Assembly: GCF_037325665.1 (NCBI RefSeq)
Contig: NC_090246.1
Location: 12,947,495-13,011,494, forward strand
Source of the DNA: Littorina saxatilis
Taxonomy: Eukaryota > Mollusca > Gastropoda > Littorinimorpha > Littorinidae
Direction of reading: 5' to 3'
Length of the DNA stretch: 64,000 nucleotides
The notes beneath the pieces were generated by a model, which saw only the letters and a program-made list of their open reading frames with translations, was not told the DNA's origin and did not search any database. The position numbers and the translations under genes were made by a program. The first letter of the stretch is position 1. The number at the start of each line of letters is the position of its first letter. This document shows positions 31,204 to 40,942 of the stretch, piece by piece.

Positions 31204-32049
31204 CAACAACAGACAAGGGTAATGTATCAATGGGTTAAAATCATTACTATACACCAGTTGGTTATGCTGAGGGTTGTGTTAGTGTCCTTTTTTGTACTTC
31301 TTTATTGATGTGTATTAATTTTTTCTTTCATTTGCCGAGGGTTGGGCGTGAGGTCAGAGAGACAGTGGAGTCTACTTTATGTAATATGGACCTTTAAAGT
31401 TCTGACGTTCTACATTTTTTTTCTAAAATTTGAAATTTAAAATACCAATTTCATCACAAATGGCTGTACATGTGACCAACTGGCATGCATCTCCTATCCT
31501 ATTAATGAATAGCATGAAAATAGATTTCTTGGATCAAAGACTACAGAGACAATGCGATATAGTGGAAGAAGAGAATTTCAGGTGCCTATGGGTTTGCGCA
31601 TAACTGCTCCGCGAAACTTGATTGACCCCATGCTCCCAGGTCATCAAGGGAAACCAACGTGACCGGCATTGGCATCATTTGGCGATGAGTTGTTTCCCTT
31701 CCACTGCGGCACCAAACCACTGAGTTATCTCAGTGCACCAAACAAGCGCATTTTGCTTTTGACAGCTGAAGTTGAACTGTCCAGTTGCATTTTTTGCTTT
31801 TTAAGAAAATAAGTTGTTTTCTTTCTGATGGTTCATTCTTTGTGTGTGTCTTTTCACACAAAATGTCAGCCAAGGGTATATACACCTGTATACTGTCTAC
31901 AGAAATTAAGATTCCTAAATGTGAACCAAAAGATTGTATCATAGACCTATATCCCTGATTGTATGTACTTCTTACACTAGGAGTATTATTGAGTCTGTTG
32001 TAACTTTTGGTTTTGTTTGCTGGTTTGTGCACCCAAAACAGGAATGTTC
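31204..32049. other. Intergenic, no feature recognised
   Basis: Unique-looking AT-rich sequence between H1 and the Polinton. No gene or repeat identified. Confidence 0.5.
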
Positions 32050-32054
32050 TGGAC

Positions 32055-32280
32055 AGAGAAAGGGAGAATGTACGTTCTGGCTCACCGATTCCGACAGACC
32101 CTAAATATTAACGCACAATAGGCTTCTGGACTAAACTTTTACTAAAATGAAACATGCGACAAAATCAGAAAAATACTGCATAAATCCATACAAAAAAAAA
32201 TACAGTAAAGTAAGGTTGTTTTGAACCAATGCCGGGTCTGTCGGAATCGGTGACCCTGAACGTACATTTCCCCTTTCTCT
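32055..32280 (+). repeat. Polinton left terminal inverted repeat, itself palindromic
   Basis: This is the inverse complement of 48173-48398 with few differences. It also folds on itself: its first about 45 bp (AGAGAAAGGGAGAATGTACG, then CCGATTCCGACAGACCC) pair with its last about 45 bp. Confidence 0.88.
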
Positions 32281-33486
32281 TCATACAACGCTAAATTTCC
32301 ATAGCAGACGATACGATGATGCGCGCGCACCTTGCCGGCGCAAATTCTAATAAAATACCTTTCTTTATATATCTACCTAACTTCTATCTTTCAAAGTCCC
32401 TTTTATCTTTGATACGGTCCTAATTATATTTAGGTTTGCATAGAAGTCACTGATTAGGCTGGATGGCTGCATATTATTGTGTTATTTACGATAATGCTTC
32501 GAACTGACCAAAGCGTCACTCTGACCTTGACCGGTTTTCATGTATCGTCGAGAGAAATTGATTCTCACAAACTCATCTTTGTCTTTTCAATCATTATTTT
32601 GTCATTTTTGTATCACTATTACATATCCCGTACTTATGTTGCATATGATTTTAGTTTGTTTATAAGGATTTGGTTGTAATGAGTGATGCTTGGTTCCTCT
32701 GCAAAGATTGCTAATTTATGCAGACAGGTACTCGCGCAGGAATTTAGCCGATTCCATTTACTTTTGGACTTTACCGCTTCGTACTAAGTCAATGTATAAT
32801 TTTCCCCCAAGTAACGCATATCATGATGTTTGTCTAGGGTTCTTCTTTTTATCTGTATGATTTATGAGTTTGTCCATTATTCCAGTTTAGAGAGTTTTGT
32901 AATTTTCCGCACTGAAGTTGGTTCAGTGCCTTCACTAGGACCATTGTTTTTGCATCCTACTAAATAAATATAAGTTTTTCCGAAATGTTATCTATTGCAA
33001 TGGAAAGCTAAAGGTCGTAGCTTTAATTTGATGTATTGTTTGTTAGGATTGGTTATGTATTTGTTTAAATAACGTAGGGTAAAGCAAGTGTAAGAAACAC
33101 AGATTCCGTGTTTCTGGCCGTATTCAGGCGATTTTTATTCTCGGCGGAAGGCGCTTTCGCTGCAGTCCGCGCCGGGGCTATAAATACAGGCCGGACACCG
33201 GCAATAGCATGCATTTGCTCTTAGCAGCTGAACACGGCACTACACTTGCTTTGCTGTCTACGGGTTTCGCCTTCGGTCTCTACGTTTCCTTGCATTGTTT
33301 TCTTGAATAAAAAGTTGAAACAAGACGCTTGGACTTGGGCTTCGTGTATCTACTACCCTTCCACTCCTCCACTACAATCTAGCAACGGGGCTTGGTCACA
33401 GTGGTTGTGCTGTTCAGACTTGTTGGAAGCGGTGGCAGTTTTCTGTGAGAGAAGTGTTTGACTTTGTGTTTCTGTTGATTAATATC
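32281..33486 (+). promoter_or_regulatory. Polinton left noncoding arm with promoter-like module
   Basis: No ORF before 33487. Within it, about 33091-33400 holds a short hairpin (GAAACAC-AGATTCC-GTGTTTC), a GC-rich block, a TATA box (GGCTATAAATACAGG near 33177) and an AATAAA signal near 33305. It may drive the first rightward genes. It also has the order of parts of a small LTR, but no second copy is seen in the window. Confidence 0.45.
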
Positions 33487-33897
33487 ATGTCTCAAGACAG
33501 TATTTCTTCACAAGAATTAGCTCAGGAAATTAGTGAAGCGCAAGCAGCTAACCAAAAACTGTTAGATTCAGAAAGTATGGCTTTTGAGCAAGCTCAGGAA
33601 ATTCCTCTTCCACCACCAACACCATCAGAATTTTGGACAGAAGAAGAGAAGAAAACTTTGTTAGAGAATCGGAAGTATTTTGAAGAAATGGTGCAAATTG
33701 TAGATAAAGCTGTAAAAGAAGGGCCGATAGAATTACCTAAAAAGCCGAAAAGAAAGATTGAGCAGTTGTTCAAAGAAAAAACAGGAGTAAAGAAAAGCAG
33801 AAATGATCTCACAACTCCACAGGCATTACACAATTATCTGATTTCTAATAAAGCTGATATAAAAACAACGATTTCCAGAGAAGCTGCCTTTTTCTGA
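33487..33897 (+). CDS. Polinton hypothetical protein, acidic/Gln-rich
   Basis: 136 codons from the ATG of MSQDSISSQELAQEISEAQA. The N-terminal half is Glu/Gln/Ser-rich and probably helical. It has a Pro-rich link (IPLPPPTPSEFW) and a Lys-rich C-terminal part (LPKKPKRKIEQLFKEKTG). No family recognised. It is the leftmost rightward gene, facing the PolB gene. Confidence 0.5.
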   Translation: MSQDSISSQELAQEISEAQAANQKLLDSESMAFEQAQEIPLPPPTPSEFWTEEEKKTLLENRKYFEEMVQIVDKAVKEGPIELPKKPKRKIEQLFKEKTGVKKSRNDLTTPQALHNYLISNKADIKTTISREAAFF

Positions 33898-33931
33898 GAA
33901 ATTATTTGAAAACCCATCAAATGAAGACGAA

Positions 33932-34321
33932 ATGGTAGAAAGATTAAACAAAGGAGTGAGAAATTTAGCTAGACAAGATGCACAGACTATGATGATTTAC
34001 ATTCAGTTTGGCAACTTTTTAATTCTGTGTAAAAACTGGCAGGAGAAGGAGAGGAAAGAAGGGAGAATAACAGAAACTTGGGCTGACTGGTTGAAAGCAA
34101 AAACAGGCTATTCCGATGTTCATGCACGGAAATTACGAGCCGTTGCAGGTGTTCTTTATGGATATCCTGGATTTTTTGCTGTTGGTCTCCCCTTTCGTTT
34201 TATTTACAGCAAGCTAAATAACATTAAGAGCATGCTGCAAGTGCCAGAATTTGCTTCCATCTGGAAACAAGATCCTCATGTACCAGAAACAAGCCAGCTC
34301 CAACATTCTCAAGAATTCTAG
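33932..34321 (+). CDS. Polinton hypothetical protein, helical
   Basis: 129 codons starting MVERLNKGVRNLARQDAQTM. It contains WADWLKAKTGYSDVHARKLR, which looks like a small helix-turn-helix-like block, and aromatic-rich LPFRFIYSKLNNIKSML. Similar short ORFs accompany PolB in invertebrate Polintons as far as I recall. Function unknown. It lies 34 bp after the previous ORF. Confidence 0.5.
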   Translation: MVERLNKGVRNLARQDAQTMMIYIQFGNFLILCKNWQEKERKEGRITETWADWLKAKTGYSDVHARKLRAVAGVLYGYPGFFAVGLPFRFIYSKLNNIKSMLQVPEFASIWKQDPHVPETSQLQHSQEF

Positions 34322-34640
34322 GATTCTAAAAATAGTACCGTTCACGCGTGAACGGTAGGTCTTGCTGGTAAACCGGCGGCTTGGGTCACTCTGTTTCAAC
34401 GCTTCGCTTCACTACGCTTCAATATTTAGGCTGCCTTCGGGCGGCCGCCGAGTGTTAACTTATTCAATTGACTTGTTTATTGAATCAAGCTTTGACAAGT
34501 GTACTTGGTGGCTGCTTTGAAACTCAACAAAGCCTTCTCCCCTTTCACAAACACTCCCCTTTCACAAGCAACGTCCTTTTCCCCGCTGCAGTCAAAACAA
34601 AGCTGTCATAGCGGGTTTTCCCGATTGACAAAAATTCTTA

Positions 34641-37600
34641 TTACACACTCAGACTATTTGCGTTTGTTCTCCAGTGCCCAATTGCATAAGAATATTCTGG
34701 TGATGAATAAACGCGCTTTGTGTCATTAGCATCTAAAGATTTCTTGTTTACAATAGTTGTGTTGATCTGATGAAGCGCGGAACTGATCTTAGGGTTGTCA
34801 TGGTGAAACACTCGCTTCTGAAACAGTGCTTCCTTGTAGTTATCATGCGATATGCTCGACTTTACAACCTGTTTGCTTACACCCTTTGCTTTTTTAACCA
34901 CCCCTTTCTCACTTGCAACACTGTACATCTTTGCACGCAATCCAACATACTCCTTAATTATCTTCCCATTCATTTCATCTTTCATCTTTCCAATAACCTT
35001 CTTGTTAACATTTGAGTGCAATGGTGATTCTTTAGGGTAGTCGCAAGTGTCATAAAAAGAATCTTTTCCTTTTACTGCAGGACTTTCAGCTTCTAGATCT
35101 TTGTAAATGTCATCCGCTGGAATGTCAAGTAAGAATGAATCTGTGTCTGTGTAAAGTACTCTCGATTTGGGATATCTTGGTTTCAAATAATCATACAAAA
35201 ACTCAAGCATCAACAGTTTTGACAACTCTAGCACAGTAAAGCCTATGAATACTGGTTTGTCAAGCTTGACTACAAGTTTTTTCATTAAGATACCATACAG
35301 CTGTTCATGAAAGTATTTAAAGTCTTGATACTGTGGTTTGGATGTCAGCTTGATGGCCTCATTTTCTCTTGTAACAAGTCTAACATCCTTTCTCTTGTGT
35401 GGGTTTTCCATTGTCTTACCAAAGCAACTGTTGTTCATCAGTTTAAAAAAGTCTTTCTCTGATGCATCAGCGGCTTTGGTTCTCAGTTCTGTGTTTTTCA
35501 TGATGTAAGGTTTCATAAACTGTTCTTGATCAAATAAAATTATACGATGAACAGCCTTCAAAATTAATCCATGTCTAATGTAAAACTGTAACAGTCTGTA
35601 GTGACACACATACTTCTTTTTGTGAAACAGATTGGGCACCAGCTTTGGAGGTTCTCTTGGGTTTACTTTTAACCTCTCAGCCGCTAAAGGATAATCATTA
35701 TGTAGATCATGAAGTGATAGTGGATAGTCTAAGTCAACTTCTAGTATCCATCCCTTTCGACTGTCTGGGCCTGCTTTTAATATTGTCAGCACAACACATT
35801 GTGAAAATGGTCCTGAATAGATCTTAAAGTTCCGAAGTGGAAGCGTCTGACACATTGCCCAACCATACAAATTGTTTGCATCTAGATACATGATGTAATT
35901 AGAAGGTTTCATAGGATTAAAGTCGTCCAAGTATTTGTTGTTGGCTTTGCAGTAATTGTGTGAAGCCATACTGATTCCTCCACGTAGTCCATTTTCAATC
36001 ATCTGAAGTGTAGGTAGATCTGATAGCAAGTCAATCTTTACTCCTGTAAATCTAAGAAATGCATCCCAGCTCATGCCTGGTGCAGATATGTAATGTGAAG
36101 GATCTAGATTGTAGTGCTTCATACATGTTCTTCTGTAATTCTCAAATATATCTGCAAGTAAACAAACATCAGCCAACAAATATTGATCATGATAATCACC
36201 CATTGTATTACATCCTAATTTATTCCATGCAGTCTTAGCGTGTTCATAGTCTTCGTCACTTATACCTTTACCCTTCAGCCGTGAGAAGTAAGCATCCTTT
36301 GGTGGTAACTCATCTTCATCAAACCTCTCCCACGAATCCATGTATTCATATGGATAGACTCCCTTTCTAACTAAGTCACTGTCAAAGTACTTACATGTGA
36401 TTGGGAAAGCAGTTAGTGATGAAGATAAAGACTCAAGTGTTCCCATCAGATGTTGAGCAGAATCGTAGAAGTATAAACTATTCAGAGTAAAGGCCATGTA
36501 CTTTTCTGAAGACTGCGCAATGCATCTTGCTTTGTATTCATCAGTTACTGCCTGCATGATCAGATGTGAATCATAACCGCGCAAGTTATGGAAGAAGATT
36601 GGAAGCTTCCAAGTCTTAGGATCAAACTTTAATTGTAGATTACATTTGCTGTGGGCTGCTCCTCGGAACTGCCCACTTACATGATCATGATCTCTTACTA
36701 TTGGATTGTCTGTGTTTGGTGTTAGACTTTGTTCGCATATCCAACACTGTGTGGTAGAGTTAAACTGTTCTTGGTCTTCAGGTTTCATAACAATGTCTGA
36801 AAGATTCAGTTGTTTGGAGCAGTCATTTCGCACTTGGTTCATTTGCTGTAAGAAGTTCTTTGCTGCATTAGGTCCTCTGTACAATTGCGGTTTAGAATGT
36901 TTACCATCTGAACTAACAACAATAAATGCATATGAACAGACTTGATGATTACTTAGAGTTACTGTTTTAGGTAGGTCTTTTGGTAAAGGTCCTTCATATG
37001 GCACAATGATAGATTCAAAGTCAGCATAAACAACATAAGGACTTTTCTGTAGTTTGCATACATTCTTAAAATACACTTTGCTGTCTGGCGGTGGTGTTGT
37101 TAACTTCACAACCGCATCATCAACGCTCTTACAATGTTGCTTGTGTATAAGTGCTGCATGAATTGATGGAATACGCAAGAGACATCGCCTACAAAAGTCT
37201 TGTTTACTATTGTGATTGCTTGTGCTCGCCATCAGTCTACTCATTGTACGAATCAAAGTGTAATGATATTTTACACCATCAGTCATTAGTAACATGTCAA
37301 CATGGTTAGTATCACAATCACCAATCGTTGGTGAGTTCTTTGATATTCTGACTGGTTTCAGTTCATCTTCCTCATCCCACGTGTAAACATTTACGGTGAT
37401 GGGTTTGTTTTGCTGTTCAAATTTGTCAATGCTTGTAATGCCGACAGGAAATTCAATACCAGTAAAGTTTAGTTTATTTCTGTATGCATGATAGTTAGAC
37501 ACTCTTTCTGCATTTTTCTTTACACTGTACAGTCTTGCCAGAACACACCACATAAAACATTTGTCATCATCATTCTTTATGTTCAGCACAGCACGTTTTT

Positions 37601-38018
37601 TGACAAGAGCAGGAGGTAAAGGTATGTAACTTCTACCTCTGATGGGGGCAAATTTACTTAGCTTCAATTCTATTTTTAGAATTTCACCTTCTGACCATCC
37701 GGATCCTTTCATCTTTGCATCCTCTGCAGCTTGCTCAAACCGTTTCATCATTTCATCTGCCCAGTTTCCATTCAATTCTGCCATAGAATTAAGTGCTAGT
37801 TGTCTGGTTGAAACATGAACTTCTAGCACCTCATCACTGACTGTTTTGTATTTTATTAAACTGACTATCTGCACTTTTACTGGAGGTTCAATCAACAAAT
37901 TGTTTGGAATTTGTTCAATGGCGTCTTGCACACTGGACTGCACATTTTGAGGATCCGTTACTTGTAATTCAACGGTGTCAAATACTGTCGATAAAGATTC
38001 TAATACAGAGTCTTCCAT
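34641..38018 (-). CDS. Polinton protein-primed DNA polymerase B
   Basis: About 1125 codons from the ATG of MEDSVLESLS. It replicates the element. The exonuclease domain has YADFESI and HNLRGYDSHLI. Polymerase motifs are A (LDANNLYGWAM), B (NSCFGKTMEN) and C (YTDTDSF, the catalytic aspartates). Between the N-terminal region and the exonuclease is a Cys/His segment CWICEQSL ... VRDHDHVSGQFRGAAHSKCN, resembling the endonuclease VII-like zinc unit often present in invertebrate PolBs. N-terminal residues should include the terminal-protein function, but nothing specific is visible. It is followed leftwards by the two small convergent ORFs. Confidence 0.93.
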   Translation of the reverse strand: MEDSVLESLSTVFDTVELQVTDPQNVQSSVQDAIEQIPNNLLIEPPVKVQIVSLIKYKTVSDEVLEVHVSTRQLALNSMAELNGNWADEMMKRFEQAAEDAKMKGSGWSEGEILKIELKLSKFAPIRGRSYIPLPPALVKKRAVLNIKNDDDKCFMWCVLARLYSVKKNAERVSNYHAYRNKLNFTGIEFPVGITSIDKFEQQNKPITVNVYTWDEEDELKPVRISKNSPTIGDCDTNHVDMLLMTDGVKYHYTLIRTMSRLMASTSNHNSKQDFCRRCLLRIPSIHAALIHKQHCKSVDDAVVKLTTPPPDSKVYFKNVCKLQKSPYVVYADFESIIVPYEGPLPKDLPKTVTLSNHQVCSYAFIVVSSDGKHSKPQLYRGPNAAKNFLQQMNQVRNDCSKQLNLSDIVMKPEDQEQFNSTTQCWICEQSLTPNTDNPIVRDHDHVSGQFRGAAHSKCNLQLKFDPKTWKLPIFFHNLRGYDSHLIMQAVTDEYKARCIAQSSEKYMAFTLNSLYFYDSAQHLMGTLESLSSSLTAFPITCKYFDSDLVRKGVYPYEYMDSWERFDEDELPPKDAYFSRLKGKGISDEDYEHAKTAWNKLGCNTMGDYHDQYLLADVCLLADIFENYRRTCMKHYNLDPSHYISAPGMSWDAFLRFTGVKIDLLSDLPTLQMIENGLRGGISMASHNYCKANNKYLDDFNPMKPSNYIMYLDANNLYGWAMCQTLPLRNFKIYSGPFSQCVVLTILKAGPDSRKGWILEVDLDYPLSLHDLHNDYPLAAERLKVNPREPPKLVPNLFHKKKYVCHYRLLQFYIRHGLILKAVHRIILFDQEQFMKPYIMKNTELRTKAADASEKDFFKLMNNSCFGKTMENPHKRKDVRLVTRENEAIKLTSKPQYQDFKYFHEQLYGILMKKLVVKLDKPVFIGFTVLELSKLLMLEFLYDYLKPRYPKSRVLYTDTDSFLLDIPADDIYKDLEAESPAVKGKDSFYDTCDYPKESPLHSNVNKKVIGKMKDEMNGKIIKEYVGLRAKMYSVASEKGVVKKAKGVSKQVVKSSISHDNYKEALFQKRVFHHDNPKISSALHQINTTIVNKKSLDANDTKRVYSSPEYSYAIGHWRTNANSLSV

Positions 38019-38136
38019 CGCTGTGAGTTTGATTTTATAACTCAAAATAAAAATATAAATTAAAAAAATGAAGTTGCTTAGAATTCTTTCTCAGAGCTTC
38101 CATTTTTGTTAACACTATAAAATCTGAAATAAAAAA

Positions 38137-39099
38137 TCATTTAACATTTGTACCACGTGGAACTAATTGTAATTCCTCTTTTACAAAGGCTCTTTGCGGT
38201 GCTGGTTCTCTCAAGTAATATATAGGTGGATTTGTCTCTACTACTCTCTTGATTTCATGAATGTCAATACTCCAGATTGGATCCGTTGCACGCTTCCTGC
38301 TGTCACCCTCAGCTTCACCGGGTGCATATAAATATCTGACTTTCTGATTGAAAGGTAGTAATGCCACTGGTGTTGTTGACTTTGGAGCAACAGGTATTGT
38401 TTTCTGTTTGATTGCATCAACTGGTCTTAACCCTGTAGCTTTAAATACCTCCAGATTCATTGCTCTAAGTACTGATGGTAATCTTTTGACCCATTCAGTG
38501 TTACGCAATTTACTTTCTGTGTCCAAAAATTCCTGATGGTACTGATATGAAAACAGTTTTTCTGCCAACTGTTTGTTAAAGCTCTCAACAATAGCCTGTG
38601 ACCTGTGGTTTCCTGGAATACCTCTCTTCACTGTAACATGATGTTTTAACAGAAGCTGGTTGACAGCTCCTTTAAACTCCTTACCATCATCGCACTGAAT
38701 CATTCTGGGATACTTTAGTGGTCCACGTCTGTAAATTTCTTGCAGGGCAACAGCTGTAGCTATAGCACTTTTCTCTGTCAACGGTTCAGCATCTTTGTAT
38801 CTTGTTGCAACATCAACTACAGTCAGTGCATACTTATATTTCTTCCTTCTGACTGTGTCATGCGGTAAATACAGCAGGTCTATTTGATGAGTGTCATTCG
38901 GTTTAATGTTAACAAAGTGTGGTCGTGTAATTTTTCTTGGTGCAGGTAAATAGATCTGCCAAACTGCCTGCTTTGACAACCATTTCTTTGCTGTATCTTG
39001 AGAAACACCTGCTGCGTCACTGAGCTTGTCAATAGCAGTTCTTCCTTTCCAGTATCCTTTTGGGGAAATATATATTTTAGATAACAAAGCATCACTCAT
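38137..39099 (-). CDS. Polinton integrase (retroviral-type DDE)
   Basis: 320 codons from MSDALLSKIYISPKGYW. It inserts the element and makes the 6-bp duplication. The catalytic triad is visible as the Asp in THQIDLLYLP, the Asp in MIQCDDGKEFKG and the Glu in SQAIVESFNKQLAEKLF. The C-terminal part (VRYLYAPGEAEGDSRKRATD ... DIHEIKRVV) is the chromodomain-like/SH3-like tail typical of Polinton integrases. It lies upstream of PolB in the same leftward block. Confidence 0.92.
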   Translation of the reverse strand: MSDALLSKIYISPKGYWKGRTAIDKLSDAAGVSQDTAKKWLSKQAVWQIYLPAPRKITRPHFVNIKPNDTHQIDLLYLPHDTVRRKKYKYALTVVDVATRYKDAEPLTEKSAIATAVALQEIYRRGPLKYPRMIQCDDGKEFKGAVNQLLLKHHVTVKRGIPGNHRSQAIVESFNKQLAEKLFSYQYHQEFLDTESKLRNTEWVKRLPSVLRAMNLEVFKATGLRPVDAIKQKTIPVAPKSTTPVALLPFNQKVRYLYAPGEAEGDSRKRATDPIWSIDIHEIKRVVETNPPIYYLREPAPQRAFVKEELQLVPRGTNVK

Positions 39100-39120
39100 G
39101 GTTTTTTAAATGACAGAATA

Positions 39121-39531
39121 TTAAGATTTGACAGCACGCGCAATAAAGTAAACAACAGCCATACCAATAACAATGAAAACAATCTCGCCCACCTTCTGCT
39201 CTTCTGAAGGCTGATAAAAGTCACCCAGTTTTGGAGGAGCACTTGTCTTCATTTTCTTTCCAGTTACAAGATAGTATTCTTGAATGGCTGCATCAACATT
39301 GGCAAAGGTTTTGTTTGCATGTCCTTGCTGCCTGAGTTTATCATTCATAAAGTCTAACTGCGCAATTCGTTTCTTCTCGTATTCATCCTGTGCTTTCGCC
39401 AGTTGTTCCATGGCTTTGTTGTGCCTTTCCCTCTCTTCACCATTTTGCAGTTTAGAAAACAAATAGTTGCTGCCAGAAAATGCAAGCGCATTTACAATCG
39501 CACCTCCCACCATCATAACCAAGCTAGCCAT
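39121..39531 (-). CDS. Polinton small membrane protein
   Basis: 136 codons. An N-terminal hydrophobic segment (MMVGGAIVNALAFSGSNYLF), a charged helical middle (REERHNKAMEQLAKAQDEYE-like coiled coil), and a C-terminal membrane span (IVFIVIGMAVVYFIARAV). No family recognised; a virion membrane or minor structural role is a guess from context. Confidence 0.6.
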   Translation of the reverse strand: MASLVMMVGGAIVNALAFSGSNYLFSKLQNGEERERHNKAMEQLAKAQDEYEKKRIAQLDFMNDKLRQQGHANKTFANVDAAIQEYYLVTGKKMKTSAPPKLGDFYQPSEEQKVGEIVFIVIGMAVVYFIARAVKS

Positions 39532-39540
39532 TTTATTGTC

Positions 39541-39771
39541 TTACATGTTTATATTTTCTGGAATAATTCCTTGCTTCACCAAAAAGTCTTTTGTTGCAAA
39601 GGAAGCTGTCACAACACCAATTAGTTTAGCACCGTCTTCGAAGTCTAACTTTCCCAAGTCGGCTGGTTTCATTCTGAGGAGACTTTTACCCAGCATTGTG
39701 TAACCTACACTCAAGCCTCCAATCACTGCAGCGTGATAAACTAGATTAACTATTGTCTTTTCAGAACTCAT
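39541..39771 (-). CDS. Polinton small hydrophobic protein
   Basis: 76 codons, MSSEKTIVNLVYHAAVIGGL start. A glycine-containing hydrophobic helix is followed by a short amphipathic region (LIGVVTASFATKDFLVKQG). Small ORFs of this kind recur beside the integrase in Polintons, as far as I recall. Function unknown. Confidence 0.6.
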   Translation of the reverse strand: MSSEKTIVNLVYHAAVIGGLSVGYTMLGKSLLRMKPADLGKLDFEDGAKLIGVVTASFATKDFLVKQGIIPENINM

Positions 39772-39801
39772 TTTTATGTTATCAAAATTAAAATATTAAA
39801 A

Positions 39802-40239
39802 TTATTCCATATGAAATGAATCCACTGCAGGTACTACTGTGGGCTTTTTTATTGTTTGTACTGCTTTGTTTGTTGGTTTTGGTGTTTCTGATTTTGGTGT
39901 TTCTGATTTTGGTTTTTCTGACACTTTATATTTGCCTTGCCAAAGTTTGTAAAGCAAGTATCCACCTCCTCCAACAACAGCTGCTACAGCTACTTTTCTG
40001 TATGATAGAAATGAAGATTTTAATTCTTGATCAGTTTGTGTGACCTTAGTCACTTCAGGAATGTTTGGTGTCTGCTCAACTTCAGACATAATGTTCTGCT
40101 TTGCCTTTTGATTTAACTTTTTTTGTCTGTTCCATTCGGCTAGTTTTTTTCCTGCTTCTACTCTACCAGGTTTCTTTGTCACTGTGTTCACTTCTGGTAT
40201 TTTCGTCTGCTCCACTGTCTGCTTCAACTGATCCGTCAT
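39802..40239 (-). CDS. Polinton small membrane protein, Lys/Pro-rich
   Basis: 145 codons. A Lys/Gln-rich N-terminus, one membrane span (VAVAAVVGGGGYLLYKLW) and a C-terminal tail of short Pro/Lys/Ser repeats (KPKSETPKSETPKPT). It overlaps the end of the neighbouring gene 40163-40690 in another frame. Function unknown. Confidence 0.6.
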   Translation of the reverse strand: MTDQLKQTVEQTKIPEVNTVTKKPGRVEAGKKLAEWNRQKKLNQKAKQNIMSEVEQTPNIPEVTKVTQTDQELKSSFLSYRKVAVAAVVGGGGYLLYKLWQGKYKVSEKPKSETPKSETPKPTNKAVQTIKKPTVVPAVDSFHME

Positions 40240-40690
40240 CTTTTTTATTCTGAAAATTAATGTGTTTGAAAGTAATTAATCCAGCAACAAATGGTACTAA
40301 TAAAGCACCAAATCGATAATACAGGCCACAGGCAAGAGATTCGAGGGACTTGGAAACAACAGGGTCATGAGTTAGATCATGTGTTAAGTCTTCCTCCGAG
40401 TCGAGAGGTGTAAAATGTCCAAAAATCTTTGTGTACAAACCTATAACAGTCTGTCCAATACTTCTAACCATCTTAGAACCAAGCACTGATTCATACCGTC
40501 CATGATACTTTTCTATATCTTCTGAGGAAAGATGTTGTACTTCTTCCACAGTTAACTGCTGCCCAAGGTAGTGTTTTGTTTTTCCACAAACAGCAAGTGA
40601 ATACAATCTTTCTTTTTTATCAGGTATAGTCCTACTGTCACAGATTTCAATATCTGTAGCAGTCTGCATCAGCAATTCATCACAGTTCAT
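40163..40690 (-). CDS. Polinton conserved-type ORF with C-terminal membrane span
   Basis: 175 codons from MNCDELLMQTATDIEICDSR. It contains YSLAVCGKTKHYLGQQLTVE, a helical region and a hydrophobic segment (GALLVPFVAGLITFKHINF), then an acidic tail. I recall similar ORFs in animal Polintons but cannot name a function. Confidence 0.6.
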   Translation of the reverse strand: MNCDELLMQTATDIEICDSRTIPDKKERLYSLAVCGKTKHYLGQQLTVEEVQHLSSEDIEKYHGRYESVLGSKMVRSIGQTVIGLYTKIFGHFTPLDSEEDLTHDLTHDPVVSKSLESLACGLYYRFGALLVPFVAGLITFKHINFQNKKDDGSVEADSGADENTRSEHSDKETW

Positions 40691-40734
40691 TTTATTTTGA
40701 TGCAGAATAAAATTAAAATCTAGTAATTAAACTT

Positions 40735-40938
40735 GAGTAAGAACTTAGGTAGGAACTTAACAAGAACTTAGGTAGGAACTTGAGTAAGAACTTGACAAGA
40801 ACTTGGGTAAGAACTTGACAAGAACTTGTGTAAGAACTTGAGTAAGAACTTGACAAGAACTTAGTAAAAACTTGAGTAAGAACTTGAGTAAGAACTTGAC
40901 AAGAACTTAGTAAAAACTTGAGTAAGAACTTAGCAAGG
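40735..40938 (-). repeat. 12-bp minisatellite inside the Polinton
   Basis: Units AAGAACTTGAGT and AAGAACTTGACA alternate irregularly with AAGAACTTAGGT/AAGAACTTAGTA variants, about 17 units. It fills the gap between the packaging ATPase and the 175-codon gene. Its open frame (VLTQVLVKFLL repeats) is probably not a protein. Confidence 0.88.
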
Positions 40939-40942
40939 ATTT

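Noticed and set aside
33321-33486. Primer-binding site of an LTR retrotransposon after the promoter-like module
   Set aside because: The sequence TTGGAAGCGGTGGCAG is suggestive, but no matching LTR, gag or pol accompanies it here.
34770-35015. Plus-strand frames opposite PolB and integrase
   Set aside because: Short, overlapping in antisense to strong coding regions, with no features of their own.
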